Shown in pieces: positions 6,773-15,644 of a stretch of 40,350 bases of DNA. The position numbers and the translations under genes are program-made. Source of the DNA: a virus; the IMG/VR virus record IMGVR_UViG_3300030107_007143, positions 1-40,350 of that record. One strand, written 5' to 3'. Position 1 is the stretch's first letter, and the number at the start of each line of letters is the position of its first letter. The notes under the pieces are model-generated. The model ran no database searches. It saw only the letters and a list, made by a program, of their open reading frames with translations, and was not told where the DNA came from.

Positions 6773-8243
6773 GGCCTCTTTCAAAGACTTTGATATACTC
6801 AGTAACGCTGATCAAGCAGAGGCCTTAGCTCTCCTTCAAAAATACGACCAATTAGAAAAACAAGAAAGTTGTCAGGCAGACTTCCTTGCATTCGTCAAAA
6901 GCCAGTGGCCTGACTTTGTTCAGGGCCGACACCACAAGATAATCGGACAAAAATTCAACGATATTGCACGAGGGAAACTGAAGCGTCTCATCGTTTGTTT
7001 GCCACCCAGGCACACAAAATCTGAGTTTGCGAGCACTTTTTTCCCGGCATGGATGATGGGACTCCGATCGAATCTGAAAATCATACAAACTACTCACACT
7101 GCAGAGCTTGCGGTGCGTTTCGGACGCAGGGTTAGGAACATAATCGATTCCTCTGAGTATCAAGAAGTGTTCCCGGACTTGAAGCTTGAGGCTGATAATA
7201 AAAGCGCCGGCCGCTGGACGACAAACGGTGGGGGTGAAAGTTTCTATGCAGGAGTTGGCGGGGCTATCACCGGTCGAGGTGCAGACCTGCTCATAATTGA
7301 TGACCCGGTGTCTGAGCAAGACGCTTTAAGCCCGACTGCTATGGATGGTGTTTATGAGTGGTACACCTCTGGCCCTCGTCAAAGATTGCAGCCGGGAGGC
7401 ATCATCGTAATCGTGATGACTCGTTGGTCGACCAAAGATCTTGTAGGCAAGGTGCTGAAAAAGCAGGGCGATGAGCATGCGGACCAGTGGGACGTGATCG
7501 AATTTCCAGCGATAATGCCGGAGTCGAATACGCCGCTTTGGCCTGAGTTTTGGAAAAAAGAGGAGTTGCTTTCAGTCAAAGCCTCTTTGCCCGTTTCAAA
7601 ATGGAACGCGCAGTGGATGCAAAACCCAACTGCAGAAGAAGGGTCCATCGTGAAGCGCGAATGGTGGAGACACTGGGAGCGGGAAGATGTGCCAGCTTAT
7701 TCCTACGTAATCCAATCTTATGACACAGCATTTTCGAAAAAAGAAACTGCGGACTACAGTGCAATCACAACCTGGGCAGTTTTTCAGCACAATGATATCG
7801 AGCAAATAATTCTCTTAGACGCAAAGCGCGTGCGTTTGGACTTTCCAGAACTCAAAAGGCTAGCATGGGAGGAGTACAAATATTGGGAGCCAGACTGCGT
7901 TCTGATAGAGGCAAAGGCCAGTGGGACGCCATTGACGCAGGAATTACGCCGGATGGGGATCCCAGTCACTGCATATACACCGTCTCGCGGGCAAGATAAG
8001 ATCGCTCGAATGAATAGCGTCGCACCGATATTCGAAAGTGGTATGGTCTGGGCGCCTGAAGCTCCGTTTGCAGAAGAAGTAATCGAAGAAATGGCTAGTT
8101 TCCCTTACGGGGACCATGACGATTATTGCGACTCGGCAACGATGGCGCTCATGAGATTTCGGCAAGGTGGTTTTTTGAACCTTGAAGGCGACTACGTAGA
8201 AGAAATCACACCGCTTCGCAGGGATAGGAAGGTTTATTACTGA
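6765..8243 (+). CDS. terL: Terminase large subunit
   Basis: ATG 6765 is chosen over GTG 6750 because GGGA lies just upstream. The 492-aa protein has the ATPase Walker A-like PPRHTKSE (80-87), Walker B LLIIDDP (175-181) and the coupling motif VMTRWSTKD (217-225). The nuclease domain is RNase H-like: D320 in QSYDTAF, E382 in LIEAKASG and the acidic cluster FPYGDHDDYCDS (about 447-456). It pumps DNA into the prohead through the portal encoded next. No small terminase subunit is recognisable upstream, where the endolysin sits instead. Confidence 0.95.
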   Translation: MSEASFKDFDILSNADQAEALALLQKYDQLEKQESCQADFLAFVKSQWPDFVQGRHHKIIGQKFNDIARGKLKRLIVCLPPRHTKSEFASTFFPAWMMGLRSNLKIIQTTHTAELAVRFGRRVRNIIDSSEYQEVFPDLKLEADNKSAGRWTTNGGGESFYAGVGGAITGRGADLLIIDDPVSEQDALSPTAMDGVYEWYTSGPRQRLQPGGIIVIVMTRWSTKDLVGKVLKKQGDEHADQWDVIEFPAIMPESNTPLWPEFWKKEELLSVKASLPVSKWNAQWMQNPTAEEGSIVKREWWRHWEREDVPAYSYVIQSYDTAFSKKETADYSAITTWAVFQHNDIEQIILLDAKRVRLDFPELKRLAWEEYKYWEPDCVLIEAKASGTPLTQELRRMGIPVTAYTPSRGQDKIARMNSVAPIFESGMVWAPEAPFAEEVIEEMASFPYGDHDDYCDSATMALMRFRQGGFLNLEGDYVEEITPLRRDRKVYY

Positions 8244-10747
8244 TGATCGAACGAAGAGACCAGCAGGCAGGCACTGCAGAAGACCCGGATATTGTAAACT
8301 TAGGCAACCAAGTAGAAATTATCCCTGAGCCCTCCAGGTCAGACCAAATACGCGAAGCTGCTCAAATATTGGTCGTCGAAGAAGACCTCTTACTAGACGA
8401 AGACGAGGAAGCTTTACCGGTCGAAGCCGGAGACTTCAATGAGAATCTTGCAGAAAAATTAGACCGGGGCGAGCTCGGCTCCCTGGCAAGCGACGTGCTT
8501 GCGTCCATAAAATCAGATAAAGACAGTCGCAGTGAATGGGAAAAAACATACACCGACGGTTTGAAATATCTGGGTATGAAGTTTGATGAATCGAGGTCCA
8601 ATCCTTTCCAGGGCTCTACAGGTGTCATTCACCCGATTTTGGCCGAAGCGGTTACGCAGTTCCAGGCTCAAGCGTACAAGGAAATGCTGCCACCTAGAGG
8701 CCCGGTGAAGACGGAGATAGTTGGGGCTCGCACGCCAGAAACCGAGATGCAAGCGGAAAGGGTTCAGGAGTTCATGAATTACTATGTCATGAACGTCATG
8801 CCTGAGTTTGACCCTGAGCTCGATATGCTGCTTTTTTATCTTCCCTTGGCCGGCTCAGCCTTCAAAAAAATATATTTCGATGCGGCCTTGAACCGAGCAA
8901 TGAGCAAATTTGTAGAGCCGCAGGATTTAATCGTGCCTTATGAGGCGACTGATCTTTTCAGTGCAGAAAGAGTAACTCACGTCCTTTCGATGTCGAAAAA
9001 CGAAATACGAAAGCAACAACTAGTAGGGTTTTACGCTGACATTGAGCTCAAAGGAGCCTCTTATCACGTCTCGCGAGATGAGATAGAGGAAGAGATTGAT
9101 GAAATCGAAGGCCAAAGCCCGGGGTATCAAGAGGATCGTGACAGAACAGTCTATGAGATCCACACAATTTTGGATTTGCCCGGTTATGAGGACACAGGTG
9201 CAGACGGCCAGCCGACCGGTCTGAAGTTGCCCTACATCGTGACAATAGACGAACCAAGTCAGCAAGTTTTGGCGATACGCAGAAACTATTTAGAGGATGA
9301 TCCCCTCAAACAAAAAATTAACTACTTTGTGCAATATAAGTTTTTGCCGGGACTCGGATTCTATGGTTTAGGCCTATCTCACATGATTGGTGGTTTGGCG
9401 AAAGCAAGCACCAGTATTCTGAGGCAGTTGATTGACGCCGGGACTCTCGCCAACCTGCCTGCAGGTTTTAAAGCGAGAGGTATGCGGATCCGAGACGAAG
9501 ATGACCCGCTTCAACCGGGTGAGTTTCGAGATATTGACACGACTGGCGCGTCTTTAAGGGAGAACCTTATACCCCTGCCAATTAAAGAACCTAGCAATGT
9601 GCTTATGCAGCTGCTTGGATTGTTGGTCGAATCAGGCAAACGATTTGCTTCGATTGCGGACATGAATGTTGGAGATATGAACGCCGCCATGCCCGTAGGC
9701 ACGACGGTCGCGCTCTTGGAGCGGGGGACCAAGGTCATGTCGGCGATCCATAAGCGCCTGCATTATTCGCAAAAAGTAGAGTTTCAGTTGTTGGCCAAGG
9801 TCTTCGCCGATTACCTGCCACCAGTCTATCCCTATCAGACAGGTTCCGGTCCTCAGGAGGTAAAAGCGCAAGACTTTGACGGGCGAGTAGACGTTATTCC
9901 CGTCAGTGATCCAAATATTTTCAGTCAGTCTCAACGGATCACTATGGCCCAAGAGCTGCTGACGATGGTTCAGTCTAACCCAGAGATTCATGGGCCTAGC
10001 GGTATTTATGAAGCGTACCGGCGAATGTATGCGGCTCTGGGCGTGGATAACATAGACTCACTGCTGCAACCGCCGCAAGAGCCACCACCGCCGATGCCGA
10101 TCGATGCGGGTTTAGAAAACAGTGGTCTGATGATGGGCCAGCCCGCCCTGGCGTTTGAGCAACAAAACCACCAGGCTCATATAGACGCGCACAGGTCGCT
10201 CTTCCTCACCGAAAATGTCAAAACTAACCCAGCTTTGCAGGGCGTGATCATTGCTCACATGATGCAACATTTGCAGTTTTTGTCTGCGCAATTGGCCCAA
10301 GAGCAGATTCCTGCAGAGGTCACTCAACAAATGACGGAAATATCCTCTGCGATGCAACAAGGCGCGATTCCGCCCGCGGAGGGTCAGGCCGTAATGTCTG
10401 AGCTGCAAATGATTGCGGAGCAGTTTTCTGCACCAATTCTGGCTCAGCTGACTCAAGAATTGTTTTTGAGTATCGGGCAGGGCTCAGAGGAGGACCCTTT
10501 AGTTGCGATACGTCAACAAGAGCTGGATCTACGAGCACAAGAGCTGCAGTCGGAGCAGAATCAGTTCGCCGCGAAAGAGCAGCAGCGCCGTAACGAGAAA
10601 ACCTTGGAAGCCGAAATTGCTAAACAGCGTATAGAAACGCAAAAAGAGGTTGCCGATGATAAGCTAGACCTAGCTTTGCGGCGACTTCAACAGCAGGCTG
10701 ATCTTAAAATTACAGAATTGAACGCAAAGTTCGGAGGGCAACGATGA
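8243..10747 (+). CDS. Portal protein
   Basis: The start overlaps the terL stop (TGATG). At 834 aa it is in the large size class of P22/podovirus-type portals. It has an acidic N-terminal extension (EEDLLLDEDEEALPVE), a core with GSTGVIHPILAEAVTQFQAQAY, LPLAGSAFKKIYFD and VGDMNAAMPVGTTVALLERGT, and a long Gln-rich helical C-terminal barrel/crown (from about 650: QQELDLRAQELQSEQNQFAA). It forms the dodecameric DNA channel. Identification rests on these portal-like motifs, length and position right after terL. Confidence 0.9.
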   Translation: MIERRDQQAGTAEDPDIVNLGNQVEIIPEPSRSDQIREAAQILVVEEDLLLDEDEEALPVEAGDFNENLAEKLDRGELGSLASDVLASIKSDKDSRSEWEKTYTDGLKYLGMKFDESRSNPFQGSTGVIHPILAEAVTQFQAQAYKEMLPPRGPVKTEIVGARTPETEMQAERVQEFMNYYVMNVMPEFDPELDMLLFYLPLAGSAFKKIYFDAALNRAMSKFVEPQDLIVPYEATDLFSAERVTHVLSMSKNEIRKQQLVGFYADIELKGASYHVSRDEIEEEIDEIEGQSPGYQEDRDRTVYEIHTILDLPGYEDTGADGQPTGLKLPYIVTIDEPSQQVLAIRRNYLEDDPLKQKINYFVQYKFLPGLGFYGLGLSHMIGGLAKASTSILRQLIDAGTLANLPAGFKARGMRIRDEDDPLQPGEFRDIDTTGASLRENLIPLPIKEPSNVLMQLLGLLVESGKRFASIADMNVGDMNAAMPVGTTVALLERGTKVMSAIHKRLHYSQKVEFQLLAKVFADYLPPVYPYQTGSGPQEVKAQDFDGRVDVIPVSDPNIFSQSQRITMAQELLTMVQSNPEIHGPSGIYEAYRRMYAALGVDNIDSLLQPPQEPPPPMPIDAGLENSGLMMGQPALAFEQQNHQAHIDAHRSLFLTENVKTNPALQGVIIAHMMQHLQFLSAQLAQEQIPAEVTQQMTEISSAMQQGAIPPAEGQAVMSELQMIAEQFSAPILAQLTQELFLSIGQGSEEDPLVAIRQQELDLRAQELQSEQNQFAAKEQQRRNEKTLEAEIAKQRIETQKEVADDKLDLALRRLQQQADLKITELNAKFGGQR

Positions 10748-11040
10748 CGACTAGCTACGTCAAAGACATGCAGCAAAAGCTTAAGCAGGCGAAATACATC
10801 GCTAGAGCTGCAGAAAAAATTGCTGCAGACACGGCAGCGGTGGAAAAAGAGGCAAAAAGATTAGCAAGTATGGCTCGGATAGAGGAAAAGCTCGCGAGGA
10901 TAGAGGGGAGAATTCTGGCCACTCCAGAGCTTCAGCCACCGGCTCAAGCTCAGGCTGAAAGCACTGAGACAGTTACCTCGACAAAAACACCACCCAAGAA
11001 AAAAGCAAAAGCAAAAAAAGCGCCAGCAAAAAGGAAGTAA
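10744..11040 (+). CDS. Basic coiled-coil protein with Lys/Ala/Pro tail, 98 aa
   Basis: ATGA overlap with the portal gene. The first 60 residues are an Ala/Lys/Glu helix with heptad character (IARAAEKIAADTAAVEKEAK). After a Pro/Gln linker the C-terminus is histone-H1-like (KTPPKKKAKAKKAPAKRK). It could bind packaged DNA or the inner face of the portal. No family recognised. Confidence 0.75.
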   Translation: MTTSYVKDMQQKLKQAKYIARAAEKIAADTAAVEKEAKRLASMARIEEKLARIEGRILATPELQPPAQAQAESTETVTSTKTPPKKKAKAKKAPAKRK

Positions 11041-11041
11041 A

Positions 11042-11251
11042 ATGCCTTTGAAGAAAGGGAAGAGTAACAAAGTGATAGGAGCAAACATTCGCATGTTGAA
11101 AAAAGAAGGGAAGCCGCAAAAACAAGCTGTGGCGATAGCGATGAAAACAGCGAAAAGCATGAAAGACGGTGGCGCCGTACGCAGGGTGAAAAAAACCGTG
11201 AGAGGCGGAGGAGCAGCTACCAAGGGCTTGCAGTTTTATGAGATCGACTGA
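11042..11251 (+). CDS. Small basic conserved phage protein, 69 aa
   Basis: It starts 2 bp after the previous stop. The N-terminal pattern MPLKKGKSNKVIGANIRMLKK followed by EGKPQKQAVAIAMKTA matches a small family I recall from many phages (DUF6496-like; the name is uncertain). There the '(G)KPQKQAVAIA' motif is invariant. The C-terminus carries MKDGGAVRRVKK, one of several 'GG-x-V' tails in this genome. Very basic; possible nucleic-acid binding or virion component. Confidence 0.75.
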   Translation: MPLKKGKSNKVIGANIRMLKKEGKPQKQAVAIAMKTAKSMKDGGAVRRVKKTVRGGGAATKGLQFYEID

Positions 11252-11439
11252 TGGACGATATTGATCTCGCGATGAAGCTTAAGGATGTCATTGCAGATCG
11301 ACGAGAGATGATTCGCGTAACGATGATGGACGGGTTGCTAAAAAGTGTGGAACATTATAAAAACTTGCAAGGTGAATTGACTGCGCTAAACTTAATTGAG
11401 TCCGAAATATCCAACCACTTCAAGGATCACAAGTTATGA
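11251..11439 (+). CDS. Small conserved hypothetical protein, 62 aa
   Basis: TGATG overlap upstream and ATGA overlap downstream fix both ends. The protein is all-helical in appearance (IDLAMKLKDVIADRREMIR, VEHYKNLQGELTALNLIE). Its place between portal and scaffold suggests a head-assembly accessory. No family named. Confidence 0.7.
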   Translation: MDDIDLAMKLKDVIADRREMIRVTMMDGLLKSVEHYKNLQGELTALNLIESEISNHFKDHKL

Positions 11440-11855
11440 GCAAAGTCACGGTTCGAGGCGCGTATGTTGACGATGCTGATCGATGGCTTAATCCAGATCT
11501 GATAGACGCATCGACGCTTGAGAGGATGCCTCAACCAACCAGCTGGCGAATGCTAGTGCTCCCATTTAAAGGCAGAGCAACCAGCAAAGGTGGAATCGTG
11601 CTCACAAAAGAAACCCTGGACCGTGAAGCTCTGGCAACCGTTGTCGCGAGGGTGCTGAAACAAGGACCATTGTGCTATAACGACAAGACCAAATACGGGG
11701 CAGAGCCTTGGTGTAAAGAGGGCGATTGGGTTTTGATTGGTAGATATTCTGGGTGTCGATTTATGCTGGAGGACGGCGAAGAGGTGCGAATAATAAATGA
11801 CGACGAGGTCATTGCTACCATCCTACAACCTGACGATATTGTGAGTTTTGCATGA
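11436..11855 (+). CDS. GroES-like co-chaperonin (phage Cpn10)
   Basis: The 139-aa protein has a Cpn10 core after a 35-residue N-terminal extension. WRMLVLPFKGRATSKGGIVL is at 37-56, where GGIVL matches the GroEL-contacting mobile loop of GroES (IVL at 54-56). GDWVLIGRYSG is at 96-106 and EVRIINDDEVIATI at 116-129. Phage co-chaperonins such as T4 gp31 replace GroES so that the host GroEL can fold the capsid protein. Position just upstream of scaffold and capsid genes fits that role. Coupled to both neighbours by 4-bp ATGA overlaps. Confidence 0.85.
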   Translation: MSKVTVRGAYVDDADRWLNPDLIDASTLERMPQPTSWRMLVLPFKGRATSKGGIVLTKETLDREALATVVARVLKQGPLCYNDKTKYGAEPWCKEGDWVLIGRYSGCRFMLEDGEEVRIINDDEVIATILQPDDIVSFA

Positions 11856-12796
11856 TAGAAAAACGAGAGGCAGAAATAGAGACGGAGTCTGAAGACCTGC
11901 AGATACAGGTGATGGACGATCCTGTAGAAGAGACGGCGGCACAGACCGCTCCCGACGATGAGCTCGAAAATTACACCAAATCTGTTTCGAAGCGCATCAA
12001 CAAACTCAACGCTAAAACGCGACAAGCTGAAGAACGTGCCCAACAAATGGAGCGTTTGGCGATGCAGAAAGAGCAGGAGCTCCAACAGTATCGACAAATA
12101 ACGCAACAACAAGAAGTGACTGTCCTCCAAAAAGAGGAAGAAGCTTTAGTTTCGAAGCAAGCACAAGTTGACGACATATATCGAAAAGCGGTCGAGGCGG
12201 GAGATCCCGATTTGATGTCGAAGGCTGACACGTTGAAGAACGATATAGCCATCGAAAAAGAAAAATTACGTGTCGCGAAAAATAGGCAAGCGCAAACGCC
12301 GCAAGTACAAAACGTGCAACAGCAGACTTCAGAGGAGCCGCCTGCCGTACCCGTTCCTGACCCGACTCCTGAGGCCCAGTCTTGGCACAAGCAAAATCCC
12401 TGGTATGGGGACACAGAAAACGAACAAAACCTCGAGGCCACTCAATACGCGTACTTCACGCATTACAATTTGATCAACGAGGGCTACGAGCCAGACTCAG
12501 ACGAATACTACGACGCTCTAGATTCTCGAGTGCGTAGAGTTTATCCTGATCTCACATCTGCGGAAGTGGATGAAGACCAAGATGCCAATCAAAGTGGAGC
12601 GCGACCCCCCGTGCAAAGAGTCGCCCCCACCACGGCAAGTGGTAGGCAAAAAACACGAGAACGGGACGGAGTGACCTTTACTAAATCGGAAGTAGCAAGG
12701 CTCCGCGGTCTCAAGCCACACAACATGACAGAGGAGCAATGGCTCGTCAGTGTGGCGAAAGAAAAAAAGAAAATCGCGGCTAGAGAGGCAAGCTAA
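11852..12796 (+). CDS. Scaffold protein (putative)
   Basis: The 314-aa protein is very rich in Glu, Gln and Lys. A long coiled coil spans about 38-145 (KRINKLNAKTRQAEERAQQM, KDIAIEKEKLRVAKNRQA). A Pro-rich linker follows, then SWHKQNPWYGDTENEQ, and a basic C-terminal end (TEEQWLVSVAKEKKKIAAREAS) suited to bind the capsid inner surface. This architecture, and location two genes upstream of the decoration/capsid genes, is classic for prohead scaffolds. No protease motif seen. Confidence 0.8.
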   Translation: MIEKREAEIETESEDLQIQVMDDPVEETAAQTAPDDELENYTKSVSKRINKLNAKTRQAEERAQQMERLAMQKEQELQQYRQITQQQEVTVLQKEEEALVSKQAQVDDIYRKAVEAGDPDLMSKADTLKNDIAIEKEKLRVAKNRQAQTPQVQNVQQQTSEEPPAVPVPDPTPEAQSWHKQNPWYGDTENEQNLEATQYAYFTHYNLINEGYEPDSDEYYDALDSRVRRVYPDLTSAEVDEDQDANQSGARPPVQRVAPTTASGRQKTRERDGVTFTKSEVARLRGLKPHNMTEEQWLVSVAKEKKKIAAREAS

Positions 12797-13275
12797 TGAC
12801 AGAAAGTAAAGCAACTGCACGTTCATCGCGTGAAAGCGGAGCGCACGATAAACAGGCTCGAAAACGACAATGGCTCGAGACGCGAAAGCTTGAGGCGCCT
12901 CCACCACCACCAGGTTATACCTACAGGTGGATCAGGGAGTCCATGTTAGGCACTGAAGACCGTTCCAACGTATCCAGACGGGTCCGCGAGGGATGGGAGT
13001 TGGTGCGAGCGGAAGAGTTGCCACCCGATTGGGCGGACACTTTGCCAACAATGGACAAGGACGGCAGGCATAGCGGAGTCATTTACAACGAGGGACTTTT
13101 GCTTGCGAAAATACCTACAGAAATCGTAAGTCAACGCAACGAACATTATTCAGCGAAAACCCAGGACGCGAAAGACGCCTTGGATAACACCATGTTTAAT
13201 GAAACGCGCGGTGACGCGAGATATGTCAAGTATGATCCGCAAAGGGACTCTCGAGTAACCTTTGGCAAACAATAA
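12796..13275 (+). CDS. Conserved capsid-region protein, 159 aa
   Basis: TAATG overlap with the scaffold gene. It starts with a basic disordered stretch, then PPPPGYTYRWIRESMLG, RSNVSRRVREGWELVRAEE, LLLAKIPTEIVSQRN, and ends near YDPQRDSRVTFGKQ. I recall the 'PPPGYxYRWIR...NVSRRxREGW' pattern as conserved next to phage capsid genes, without a proven function. Likely a minor head or assembly factor. Confidence 0.75.
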   Translation: MTESKATARSSRESGAHDKQARKRQWLETRKLEAPPPPPGYTYRWIRESMLGTEDRSNVSRRVREGWELVRAEELPPDWADTLPTMDKDGRHSGVIYNEGLLLAKIPTEIVSQRNEHYSAKTQDAKDALDNTMFNETRGDARYVKYDPQRDSRVTFGKQ

Positions 13276-13289
13276 ATGGAGACTAAAGC

Positions 13290-13877
13290 ATGGCTAATAA
13301 AGATGCCGCGTTTGGTTTGAAGCCCGCCCGCATGATGGGTGGTTCTCCGTACTCAGGTGGCCAATCTCGTTATCGAATCGCGAATAACCAGTCGGGTGCA
13401 ATCTTCCAGGGCGACCTGGTCAAGCAACTGACTGCAGGCGTTATCGGTCGAGCGGCTGCTTCTAGCACGGTTCCCGTCGTTGGCGTATTCAACGGCGTTC
13501 AATACACCGATCCCACTACTGGTGAACAGGTGTTCAAAAACTTCTATCCCGGCTCAGTGGCCGCAGCAGACATCATCGCTTTTGTAATCGATGATCCTGA
13601 TGTGGTTTTCGAAGTGCAGGCAGATGACACCTTCCCCGTAGCAGATTTGTTCGGCAATTTTGACATTGTAGATCAATCTACGACCGGGGACACCGCATCT
13701 GGCCGCTCGAACGTCGAGCTTGATGTGACTACTGGCGCCACGACCACGACGTTACCGCTCAAGGCCCTTGACATTAGCCAGGATCCCGATAATTCAGACG
13801 TAGCAAGCGCAAACACAAACGTGATGGTGGTGATTCAGAACCACATCATGGGTGTGAAAGGCGCTGGCTTGGCATAG
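13290..13877 (+). CDS. Putative head decoration/minor capsid protein
   Basis: The start is ATG after GGAG. The 195-aa protein begins MANKDAAFGLKPARMMGGSP and then has alternating hydrophobic/Thr/Asp segments, suggesting beta structure (GDLVKQLTAGVIGRAA, VVGVFNGVQYTD, DIIAFVIDDPDVVFEVQAD). This N-terminus and gene place directly before the major capsid gene resemble decoration-type proteins of marine podoviruses from memory. Confidence 0.75.
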   Translation: MANKDAAFGLKPARMMGGSPYSGGQSRYRIANNQSGAIFQGDLVKQLTAGVIGRAAASSTVPVVGVFNGVQYTDPTTGEQVFKNFYPGSVAAADIIAFVIDDPDVVFEVQADDTFPVADLFGNFDIVDQSTTGDTASGRSNVELDVTTGATTTTLPLKALDISQDPDNSDVASANTNVMVVIQNHIMGVKGAGLA

Positions 13878-13888
13878 GAGATTAACAG

Positions 13889-14806
13889 ATGGCAATTTCT
13901 CGCGCACAATTAGCGAAAGAACTCGAGCCAGGCCTGAACTCCTTGTTCGGCATGAGCTACGATTCTTACGACAGAGAGTATGAAGAAATATACGCGATTG
14001 AAGACAGCCAGAGAGCCTTCGAAGAAGAGGTGCTCATAACTGGATTCGGCTCAGCTCCAGTGAAAACTGAGGGTCAGGGCGTAGTCTTCGATTCGGCTTC
14101 AGAGTCTTTTTCAGCTCGATATACCCACGATACGATATCGTTAGCTTTTGCACTTACCGAGGAGGCCGTCGAGGATAACCTCTACGACTCGTTGGGCAAG
14201 AGGTATGTAAAAGCACTGGCTCGATCGATGGCTAACACCAAGGAGGTGAAGGGAAGCGATGTGCTCAACAACGCTTTTTCCTCGAGCTTTACAGGTGGCG
14301 ATGGCGTCTCGCTGATCAACACTGCCCACCCATTGGCAGGTGGTGGCACCGCAGCGAATCGTGCTACGACTATGGCGGATCTAAACGAGACCTCCTTAGA
14401 GGATTCGTTGATCGACATATCCACCTTTACGGACGATCGTGGACTGACAATCTCAGTCCAAGCAACGAAACTGGTGATTCCACCGCAGCTCGTTTTTGTC
14501 GCTGACCGCATCTTGAACTCAACTCTGCGTTCGGGAACGGCCGATAACGATATAAATGCGTTGAGGAATACGGGGGTTTTGCCACAGGGCTACACCGTGA
14601 ATCATTATCTGAATGATCCCGATGCATACTTCATCTTGACCAGCGTCACAGAGGCTGGTGAGGGCCTGAAGATGTTCCAGCGTTCGCCGATGGAAACTAG
14701 CATGGAACCTGACTTTACAACAGGTAACATCAGGTATAAGGCGCGCGAACGATATTCATTCGGGTTCTCCGACTGGAGGGGCATTTACGGGTCCCAAGGG
14801 GCTTAA
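13889..14806 (+). CDS. Major capsid protein
   Basis: The SD AGGAG precedes the ATG. At 305 aa it has features of the Mu/HK97-fold capsid group: YTHDTISLAFALTEEAVEDN in the first third, a central HPLAGGGTAANRATTMADLN loop, LVFVADRILNSTLRSG, and a C-terminal end with ARERYSFGFSDWRGIYGS. A factor-independent terminator follows at once, as expected for the most abundant late product. HK97-fold assignment is by pattern and context. Confidence 0.88.
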   Translation: MAISRAQLAKELEPGLNSLFGMSYDSYDREYEEIYAIEDSQRAFEEEVLITGFGSAPVKTEGQGVVFDSASESFSARYTHDTISLAFALTEEAVEDNLYDSLGKRYVKALARSMANTKEVKGSDVLNNAFSSSFTGGDGVSLINTAHPLAGGGTAANRATTMADLNETSLEDSLIDISTFTDDRGLTISVQATKLVIPPQLVFVADRILNSTLRSGTADNDINALRNTGVLPQGYTVNHYLNDPDAYFILTSVTEAGEGLKMFQRSPMETSMEPDFTTGNIRYKARERYSFGFSDWRGIYGSQGA

Positions 14807-14822
14807 ATGCTCTAGCGATAAG

Positions 14823-14846
14823 AGGGGGTTTCGGCCCCCTTTTTTT
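14823..14846 (+). terminator. Rho-independent terminator after capsid gene
   Basis: Perfect 6-bp stem AGGGGG/CCCCCT with TTTCGG loop, followed by an unbroken T tract to 14846. It starts 17 bp past the capsid stop. It probably sets the high capsid mRNA level relative to downstream tail genes, with partial read-through. Confidence 0.92.
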
Positions 14847-14881
14847 GTGCTTCTTATTACCCTACACTCAATTTGTCTATG

Positions 14882-14902
14882 GCAATCAGATGGTCTGATT
14901 GC
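14882..14902. promoter_or_regulatory. Perfect 9-bp inverted repeat upstream of 14924 gene
   Basis: GCAATCAGA-TGG-TCTGATTGC is a perfect 9-bp inverted repeat with a 3-nt centre. It lies 9 nt before the GAGGAG SD of the next gene and 36 bp after the terminator. It could be an RNA 5' stabilising hairpin or processing site, or a protein operator. Confidence 0.7.
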
Positions 14903-14923
14903 TGGTTCAATGAGGAGAACTGT

Positions 14924-15634
14924 ATGACAACTCATTTCACTTCTGGTGTGACTAACGTCGGCGTGAGCAGCACGCTAGGCAAGCTGAAGATGCCCGCTCC
15001 ATCTAAATACCACACCTATCATAACGATTTTGACACTTACTTAGCGTCTGATTGGACGATAACGACGACAGAAGGTGGATCAGGAAATGCATCGGAGGCT
15101 TTGGGCGACGGCGATGGTGGGCTCCTCGTCATTACAAATGACGACGCGGACAATGACAACGATTTCTTACAATTAGTAAAAGAAGGTTTCAAGTTCGAGT
15201 CGGGCAAACAGCTAGCGTTCAGCTCACGTTTCAAGACGTCAGACGCAGACGCTTCAGACGTTGTCATGGGCTTACAGATTACCGATACGTCACCTCTTGA
15301 TGTGTCAGATGGCGTGTTTTTTCTGCTTACCGACGGATCTACCACTTTGCAGTTCATAGTCGAAAAGGATGGAACGCAAAGCACGCTGAACCTACCAACG
15401 GCTATGGCGGATGACACGTTCATGACCGTAGGTTTTGTTTTTGATCCGAAAGATCAGTTGTTTCACGTTTTCCAAAATAACGCAGAAGTAGGCACGGTTG
15501 TTGCGACCAACGCTCCAGATGATGAGGACCTTACTGTGAGCTTTGGGATTCAAAATGGCGCTGCCGCGGCAAAAGTCATGACGATTGACTATGTTACCGC
15601 CATGAAAGAGCGCACCGCTGCGACTGAACTGTAG
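14924..15634 (+). CDS. Structural protein with lectin-like beta domain, 236 aa
   Basis: ATG 14924 with SD GAGGAG is preferred over an upstream TTG at 14873, which would read through the inverted repeat. After a short N-terminal region, residues from about 35 show repeated beta-strand/Asp patterns (FDTYLASDWTITTTEGGSG, LAFSSRFKTSDADASDVVMG, FMTVGFVFDPKDQLFHVFQN). They resemble ConA/LamG-type jelly rolls. Probably a head or tail surface protein. Separately regulated because it follows the terminator. Confidence 0.75.
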   Translation: MTTHFTSGVTNVGVSSTLGKLKMPAPSKYHTYHNDFDTYLASDWTITTTEGGSGNASEALGDGDGGLLVITNDDADNDNDFLQLVKEGFKFESGKQLAFSSRFKTSDADASDVVMGLQITDTSPLDVSDGVFFLLTDGSTTLQFIVEKDGTQSTLNLPTAMADDTFMTVGFVFDPKDQLFHVFQNNAEVGTVVATNAPDDEDLTVSFGIQNGAAAAKVMTIDYVTAMKERTAATEL

Positions 15635-15644
15635 GGGGTGACTC

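Noticed and set aside
6852-7319. Minus-strand 155-aa ORF inside terL
   Set aside because: It mirrors a strongly conserved terL coding region, has no RBS or family resemblance, and is a frame shadow.
9632-9991. Minus-strand ORF within the portal gene
   Set aside because: Antisense shadow; portal motifs lie in the plus frame.
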